Source: Lachnospiraceae bacterium (GTDB taxonomy: Bacteria > Bacillota > Clostridia > Lachnospirales > Lachnospiraceae). From it: a stretch of 10,360 bases of DNA. The stretch is from NCBI GenBank assembly GCA_009787745.1, contig WQST01000068.1:1-10360 (forward strand), given 5' to 3'. A program made the translations under genes and the position numbers. Below the pieces are notes generated by a model. That model saw nothing but the letters and a program-made list of their open reading frames with translations, was not told the DNA's origin and searched no databases. Each line of letters starts with the position of its first letter. The stretch's first letter is position 1. Shown piece after piece: positions 6,780 through 10,360 of this stretch.

Positions 6780-8333
6780 AACATAACATTACCCTCAATA
6801 ATCAGTTCCGGCATGGTCATTGAAAAACATGCCCGTATATGGGGAAAAGCAAAAGACTTAAAAAGTATAACGATTATCTTTAACGGCAACGAAATTACCG
6901 CGCCTGTAACAGATGAAAAATGGGAAGTATTCCTTGATACCCCCGACTTCGGCGGACCCTACGAAATGCAGATTGAAGATATCATATTAACAGATATCTA
7001 TGTCGGATATGTTTTTTTATTATGCGGGCAATCCAACATGGAAACTCCTGCAAGCCGTGTACGGATTAAGTATGAAGAAGATTTTAAAAACCTCGCTCAC
7101 ACACCGGAGATACGCATATTCCAAATAGGAAAAGGACACTCCTTTGTCAAAGCGAAAGATAATTGCAATGGCATCTGGCGGGCTAAAAGTCCGGAAACTA
7201 TTGACAATACCTACGCTATGACATTTTACCTTTCCGAATTTTTGAAAAGTGATCTTGATGCCCCGCTGGGTTTCATCGAATGTGCGGTCGGCGGCTCGCG
7301 GATTGAAGCCTGGCTTTCGGAGAATTCCGTCCGCTATATGGGTTATGCTTCGGAACTATTAAGATTATTCCGCTACGACGGCTTTATTGAACGGCTTATC
7401 GAGTCTGATGAAGAACGGATGAATATTTGGTACAAAAATACTAATGACGCTGACTCAGGAATAAAAGAAAACTGGCATGAGCCTGAATACATACCTAATG
7501 GATGGAAATCTCGCAAACTAACAACACCGTGGGCGGAAGATATCGGTTTATTAAATGGAGTTGTCTGGTTTCGCAAAGATTTTTTACTTGATACAAAGAT
7601 AGCAGGGCAACCGGGGCGTATTTTCCTCGGAACGATTACCGATAGTGATATTGTCTTTCTAAACGGTGAAATAATCGGGCGTACCGATTATAAATACCCT
7701 CCGCGTGTTTATCCGATTCGTGAAGGTTTGCTAAAAGAAGGTAAAAATACATTAGTAATCCGGGTAACAAGTGAGCGGGAGTATGGCGGGTTTACTGCCG
7801 ATAAGGACTATTATATCGAAACAAGTACCGGTGATGTTGATATCTCCGATGAATGGCTATATTGCATTGGTTATGCAGGGGCGGAGCTTGCGCCTGCCAC
7901 ACAGTTTACCCTCTATCCATGCAGCTTATATAATGCCATGCTTTACCCTGTCATGTCTTTTTCTATTTCCGCTTTTCTATGGTATCAAGGCGAAAGCAAT
8001 GATGGCTTCCCCTATCTATACGATATGCTGTTATCGCGCTTCATTACCGATATTCGGGCAAGCTTTGGTGACATCCCGTTTATATCTGTTCAGCTTCCTA
8101 ATTATGATGCGGGTGAATTTAATGAAAACTGGGCGATTATCCGCGAGAAGCAAGCTTCTGTCCTTAATTATAGAAGTACGGCATTAATAATTACTAATGA
8201 TATTGGCGAAGATAATGATTTGCATCCCTTGAATAAAAGAGACGTCGCGAAGAGGATGACAGCAGCTATTTTGTATTATTTAAAGAATATTGAGTTTCAA
8301 AATGATAAGGTACTGCTATCAATTTTTCCTTGA
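6777..8333 (+). CDS. SASA-type sialate O-acetylesterase / acetylxylan esterase-like protein
   Basis: The 518-residue protein belongs to the sialate O-acetylesterase (SASA, SGNH-hydrolase-like) family, which removes acetyl groups from sugars such as acetylated sialic acids or xylan. The N-terminal beta region opens with LPSIISSGMVIEKHARIWGKA (5-25). The nucleophile block is LCGQSNME (82-89, Ser86), then FIECAVGGSRIEAWL (166-180), the WYQGESN block (402-408) and the C-terminal NDLHP (480-484), where Asp481 and His483 would complete the triad. Between the catalytic halves (about 240-350) is a beta-sandwich like the sugar-binding domain of GH2 enzymes, with VVWFRKDFLL (262-271), IVFLNGEIIGRTDY (292-305) and LLKEGKNTLVIRV (318-330). 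There is no signal peptide, so it is predicted to be cytoplasmic. Being close to a GH115 glucuronidase, acetylated glucuronoxylan fragments are the likeliest substrate; that is inference. It starts 45 bases after the helicase stop and probably shares its transcript. The 3' end overlaps a candidate aspS promoter. Confidence 0.9.
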   Translation: MNITLPSIISSGMVIEKHARIWGKAKDLKSITIIFNGNEITAPVTDEKWEVFLDTPDFGGPYEMQIEDIILTDIYVGYVFLLCGQSNMETPASRVRIKYEEDFKNLAHTPEIRIFQIGKGHSFVKAKDNCNGIWRAKSPETIDNTYAMTFYLSEFLKSDLDAPLGFIECAVGGSRIEAWLSENSVRYMGYASELLRLFRYDGFIERLIESDEERMNIWYKNTNDADSGIKENWHEPEYIPNGWKSRKLTTPWAEDIGLLNGVVWFRKDFLLDTKIAGQPGRIFLGTITDSDIVFLNGEIIGRTDYKYPPRVYPIREGLLKEGKNTLVIRVTSEREYGGFTADKDYYIETSTGDVDISDEWLYCIGYAGAELAPATQFTLYPCSLYNAMLYPVMSFSISAFLWYQGESNDGFPYLYDMLLSRFITDIRASFGDIPFISVQLPNYDAGEFNENWAIIREKQASVLNYRSTALIITNDIGEDNDLHPLNKRDVAKRMTAAILYYLKNIEFQNDKVLLSIFP

Positions 8334-8358
8334 CACGCTTCTTTTTTTGTGTTAAGAA
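8330..8358 (+). promoter_or_regulatory. Candidate aspS promoter overlapping the esterase stop codon
   Basis: A perfect TTGACA (8330-8335) begins one base before the TGA stop of the esterase gene. After 17 bases comes TAAGAA (8353-8358), only a three-of-six match to the -10 consensus; GATAAT at 8361-8366 is a better hexamer but is too far away. The gap before aspS is 84 bases, so independent transcription of this housekeeping gene is expected. Confidence 0.4.
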
Positions 8359-8394
8359 AAGATAATAGTAACTTAAGAACCCATCATTAAGAAC
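8352..8394 (+). repeat. Three TTAAGAA direct repeats in the aspS leader
   Basis: TTAAGAA occurs at 8352-8358, 8373-8379 and 8387-8393; the last two extend to TTAAGAAC. Spacing is 21 and 14 bases. They fall in the 84-base leader, the first on the presumed -10 box. They could be direct-repeat protein sites or chance in A/T-rich DNA. No T-box element (no antiterminator motif, and too short a leader) is seen. Confidence 0.3.
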
Positions 8395-8417
8395 GCATAA
8401 AGAGAGTTGAGTATTTT

Positions 8418-10157
8418 ATGAACAAATATCGTACACACCATTGTAATGAACTAAGCAAAGAAAATATCGGTCAAACTGTCCGTTTAGCAGGTTGGGTTGA
8501 TACTATTCGTGACCACGGCGGAGTCATTTTTATCGATTTACGCGACCACTATGGGATAACCCAAATCGTTATAAATGATGATGCCCTTCTTGCAGGTATC
8601 GGAAAAGAAACGGTTATTTCTGCAATCGGGTCATTACGCGAACGCGAAGCTGACGCTATCAATCCCAAGATTAATACGGGAGAAATCGAAGTAAAAGTCG
8701 AGAGCATCGAACTACTAGGTCCTTCGGTTAATCAACTGCCATTCGAAATAAATGAATCGACCGCAACCCGCGAAGAACTCCGCTTGAAATACCGTTTCCT
8801 TGACCTGCGAAATCCGGCAGTTCACCAAAACATCATTATTCGTTCGGAAATCACTCATTATCTACGAGAAAAAATGCGTGAACTGGGCTTTTTGGAAATC
8901 AATACCCCGATTTTGACATCATCTTCACCTGAAGGCGCGCGCGATTATCTCGTTCCCAGCCGTAAACATCATGGTATGTTTTATGCTTTACCGCAAGCAC
9001 CTCAGCAGTTTAAACAACTTCTAATGGTTTCAGGTTTTGATAAATATTTTCAGATCGCACCTTGTTTCCGTGATGAAGATGCCCGTGCCGACCGCTCTCC
9101 CGGCGAGTTTTATCAATTGGATTTCGAAATGGCTTTTGCCACGCAAGAAAATGTTTTCGCTGTCGCCGAAAAAGTATTGTCCGATACTTTTACGAAATTT
9201 GCTCCTGATAAAAAGGTGAGCTCTGCACCATTTATCCGCATCCCTTACGCTGAAAGTATGCTTAAATACGGAACTGATAAGCCTGATTTACGAAATCCGC
9301 TCATTATAAATGATCTAAGTGAATTTTTCGGCGATGTTGATTTCGCTCCTTTCCGTAACAAACCCGTTCGCGGAATCGTTGCCGAATGTGCCGGCCAAAC
9401 GAACTCTTTCTTCGAAAAAATGCTGTCATTTGCGACAGAAATCGGCATGAAAGGGTTAGGATATATTTCCGTACTGAAAGATATGGAGTTAAAAGGGCCA
9501 ATCGTAAAATTCCTTTCTGATGAGAAAAAAGCGGAAATGATTAAAATGCTTTCGCTTAAAGAAAACGATACACTATTCTTTATCTCCGATGTAACAAAAT
9601 TAGTTGATGGCTTGGCAGGGCAGATTCGTACCGAATTAGCCAAACGCTTAGATTTGATTACCAAAGATGCTTTTGAGTTCTGCTATATTACTGACTTCCC
9701 CATGTATGGTATCAGTGAAGAAACAGGAAAAATCGAATTTACACATAATCCTTTCTCCATGCCGCAAGGCGAAATGGATGCCCTTAACACTATGGATCCG
9801 CTTGATATTAAGGCATACCAGTATGATATCGTCTGTAACGGAGTCGAACTTTCATCAGGCGCTGTCCGTAACCACCGCCCTGATGTGATGTTAAAAGCTT
9901 TTGAAATCGCGGGATATACACAAGCGGATATCGAAAATAAATTTTCCGCTTTGTTCAATGCCTTCCAATATGGCGCTCCCCCTCATGCAGGAATGGCGCC
10001 CGGGCTTGACCGTATCGTTATGCTGTTAACCGAACAAGAAAGCATCCGCGAAGTCGTCGCCTTCCCATTAAACGGCAATGCCCAAGATTTATTAATGGGT
10101 TCCCCGGGCGAAGTCTCCGAGGCACAACTACGAGAAGTCCACATAAAAATAAGATAA
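8418..10157 (+). CDS. aspS: Aspartyl-tRNA synthetase, bacterial type, probably non-discriminating
   Basis: The 579-residue enzyme has the full bacterial AspRS plan and the usual length. It begins with the OB-fold anticodon-binding domain (1-105, with LAGWVDTIRDHGG at 23-35 and FIDLRDHYGITQIV at 38-51). The class II core follows, with motif 1 around FLEINTPILTSSSPEG (158-173), flipping-loop-like ARDYLVPSR (174-182) and motif 2 CFRDEDARADRSPGEFYQLD (216-235, Arg218 contacting ATP). The bacterial GAD insertion occupies about 290-410 and motif 3 is GMAPGLDRIVMLL (525-537, Arg532). The tail AFPLNGNAQDLLMGSPGE is typical. It attaches aspartate to tRNA(Asp). His33 and the absence of Lys at the aligned position 79 (Asp here) resemble non-discriminating enzymes that also charge tRNA(Asn), such as that of Pseudomonas aeruginosa; I aligned these by eye. 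With gatB adjacent, the mischarged product could be amidated. The ribosome site is modest (AGAGAG, 8401-8406). Confidence 0.97.
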   Translation: MNKYRTHHCNELSKENIGQTVRLAGWVDTIRDHGGVIFIDLRDHYGITQIVINDDALLAGIGKETVISAIGSLREREADAINPKINTGEIEVKVESIELLGPSVNQLPFEINESTATREELRLKYRFLDLRNPAVHQNIIIRSEITHYLREKMRELGFLEINTPILTSSSPEGARDYLVPSRKHHGMFYALPQAPQQFKQLLMVSGFDKYFQIAPCFRDEDARADRSPGEFYQLDFEMAFATQENVFAVAEKVLSDTFTKFAPDKKVSSAPFIRIPYAESMLKYGTDKPDLRNPLIINDLSEFFGDVDFAPFRNKPVRGIVAECAGQTNSFFEKMLSFATEIGMKGLGYISVLKDMELKGPIVKFLSDEKKAEMIKMLSLKENDTLFFISDVTKLVDGLAGQIRTELAKRLDLITKDAFEFCYITDFPMYGISEETGKIEFTHNPFSMPQGEMDALNTMDPLDIKAYQYDIVCNGVELSSGAVRNHRPDVMLKAFEIAGYTQADIENKFSALFNAFQYGAPPHAGMAPGLDRIVMLLTEQESIREVVAFPLNGNAQDLLMGSPGEVSEAQLREVHIKIR

Positions 10158-10171
10158 TTTGCGAAATTGCT

Positions 10172-10208
10172 AAAAAGACTGGATTGACTAGGTCAGTCAA
10201 TCCGGTCT
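10172..10208 (-). terminator. Intrinsic terminator of gatB (possibly bidirectional)
   Basis: A 13-bp stem pairs GACTGGATTGACT (10177-10189) with AGTCAATCCGGTC (10195-10207) around a 5-base loop, with one T-G wobble; an A-T pair at 10176/10208 extends it. On the minus strand the stem is followed directly by TTTTT (10176-10172), the classic form of a rho-independent terminator, 62 bases past the gatB stop. On the plus strand the following TGATTCATT is a poor T-run, so termination of aspS here would be weaker. Confidence 0.85.
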
Positions 10209-10231
10209 GATTCATTCCTACCACATACGCC

Positions 10232-10252
10232 ATTACGGGCTTGACCCGCAAT
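10232..10252. repeat. Short G/C hairpin, possible dispersed intergenic palindrome
   Basis: CGGG (10236-10239) and CCCG (10245-10248) close a CTTGA loop. ATT (10232-10234) and AAT (10250-10252) extend the stem across one A-C mismatch. The core CGGGCTTGACCCG resembles palindromic intergenic repeats I recall from other bacterial genomes, but only one copy is in this window. There is no T-run after it on either strand. Confidence 0.4.
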
Positions 10253-10270
10253 CCCTCTGCATTAAGACAC

Positions 10271-10360
10271 CTAAACCTTCTTCGCCAACGCCTCCCTAAG
10301 CAACTCATTAACAGCCTTCGGATCAGCCTTCTTCTCCGCCTTCCGCATTACCTGCCCGAC
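10271..10360 (-). CDS. gatB: Asp-tRNA(Asn)/Glu-tRNA(Gln) amidotransferase subunit B, C-terminal end
   Basis: The minus strand from the right edge reads 29 codons to a TAG at 10273-10271. The peptide begins VGQVMRKAEKKADPKAVNEL and ends REALAKKV. This is the closing helical pair of the YqeY-like tail domain of GatB: the GQVM and ADPKAVNELL pattern matches the family ending (GQVM...anPklvNelL). GatB binds tRNA and acts with GatA and GatC in the GatCAB amidotransferase, converting Asp-tRNA(Asn) or Glu-tRNA(Gln) to the amidated form. A stand-alone YqeY protein has a similar ending and cannot be fully excluded from 29 residues. The rest of the gene, and perhaps gatA and gatC, would lie upstream, beyond the window's right edge. 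It is convergent with aspS and followed by a good terminator. Confidence 0.82.
   Translation of the reverse strand, partial: VGQVMRKAEKKADPKAVNELLREALAKKV

Larger units (their letters stand above)
10158..10270. other. Convergent intergenic region between aspS and gatB
   Basis: This 113-base stretch separates the 3' ends of the two genes. It holds an intrinsic terminator whose T-run faces gatB's direction and, nearer gatB, a short G/C hairpin. No tRNA or small gene is apparent; the open minus-strand frame crossing it is a shadow of the 3' end of aspS. Confidence 0.6.

Noticed and set aside
7771..8187. 138-residue plus-strand frame inside the esterase gene
   Set aside because: The esterase frame carries the conserved WYQGESN block here; the other frame shows no recognisable domain.
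8334..8417. T-box riboswitch or terminator in the aspS leader
   Set aside because: The leader is only 84 bases, has no antiterminator motif, and the T-run at 8342-8348 follows no stable stem (only a 4-bp ACAC/GTGT match).
9245..9664. 139-residue minus-strand frame inside aspS
   Set aside because: It is antisense to the GAD domain of aspS and serine/isoleucine-rich in the way of shadow frames.
10018..10308. 96-residue minus-strand open frame across the aspS end and the intergenic region
   Set aside because: It overlaps conserved aspS motif 3 coding sequence, runs through the terminator hairpin, and collides with the gatB end in another frame.
1..10360. CRISPR array, tRNA or rRNA gene, transposase or integrase
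   Set aside because: No regularly spaced repeats, no cloverleaf with the conserved GGTTCGA-type arm, and no mobile-element protein were found on either strand.

Overview
The window looks like a low-to-medium GC bacterium of the Clostridia (Firmicutes) type. This is inferred from strong AGG-type ribosome sites, from an AspRS whose motif 2 region (FRDEDARADRSPGEFYQLD) and tail match clostridial sequences I remember, and from an AsnRS of the same flavour. It is a judgement from memory, not a search result. All genes are intact where they are fully inside the window; the two edge genes are cut only by the window ends.

Layout, left to right. Bases 1-558 (minus) hold the N-terminal 186 codons of asparaginyl-tRNA synthetase (asnS). 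Bases 559-724 form a divergent intergenic region with a candidate promoter and a 22-bp near-perfect palindrome that looks like an operator. Three plus-strand genes follow, closely packed: a family GH115 alpha-glucuronidase (725-3613), a large UPF1/DNA2-like superfamily 1 helicase with a long coiled-coil insertion (3672-6731), and a sialate O-acetylesterase-type (SASA) carbohydrate esterase with an internal beta-sandwich (6777-8333). Then comes aspartyl-tRNA synthetase (aspS, 8418-10157). Beyond it lie a minus-strand intrinsic terminator and a small hairpin, and the window ends in the last 29 codons of gatB (minus), the B subunit of the Asp-tRNA(Asn)/Glu-tRNA(Gln) amidotransferase.

Two stories overlap. 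First, asnS, aspS and gatB are the components of the two alternative routes to Asn-tRNA(Asn), and the AspRS carries residues associated with non-discriminating enzymes. Second, an accessory block sits between asnS and aspS. Two of its genes make sense together: the GH115 enzyme would remove (4-O-methyl)glucuronic acid from xylan-derived oligosaccharides and the esterase would remove acetyl groups. Neither has a signal peptide, so both probably act on imported oligosaccharides in the cytoplasm. The helicase lies between them, appears more A/T-rich, and has no obvious role in sugar breakdown; it is the most likely novel element here, possibly a nucleic-acid-processing or defence-type gene, but the sequence alone does not prove that.
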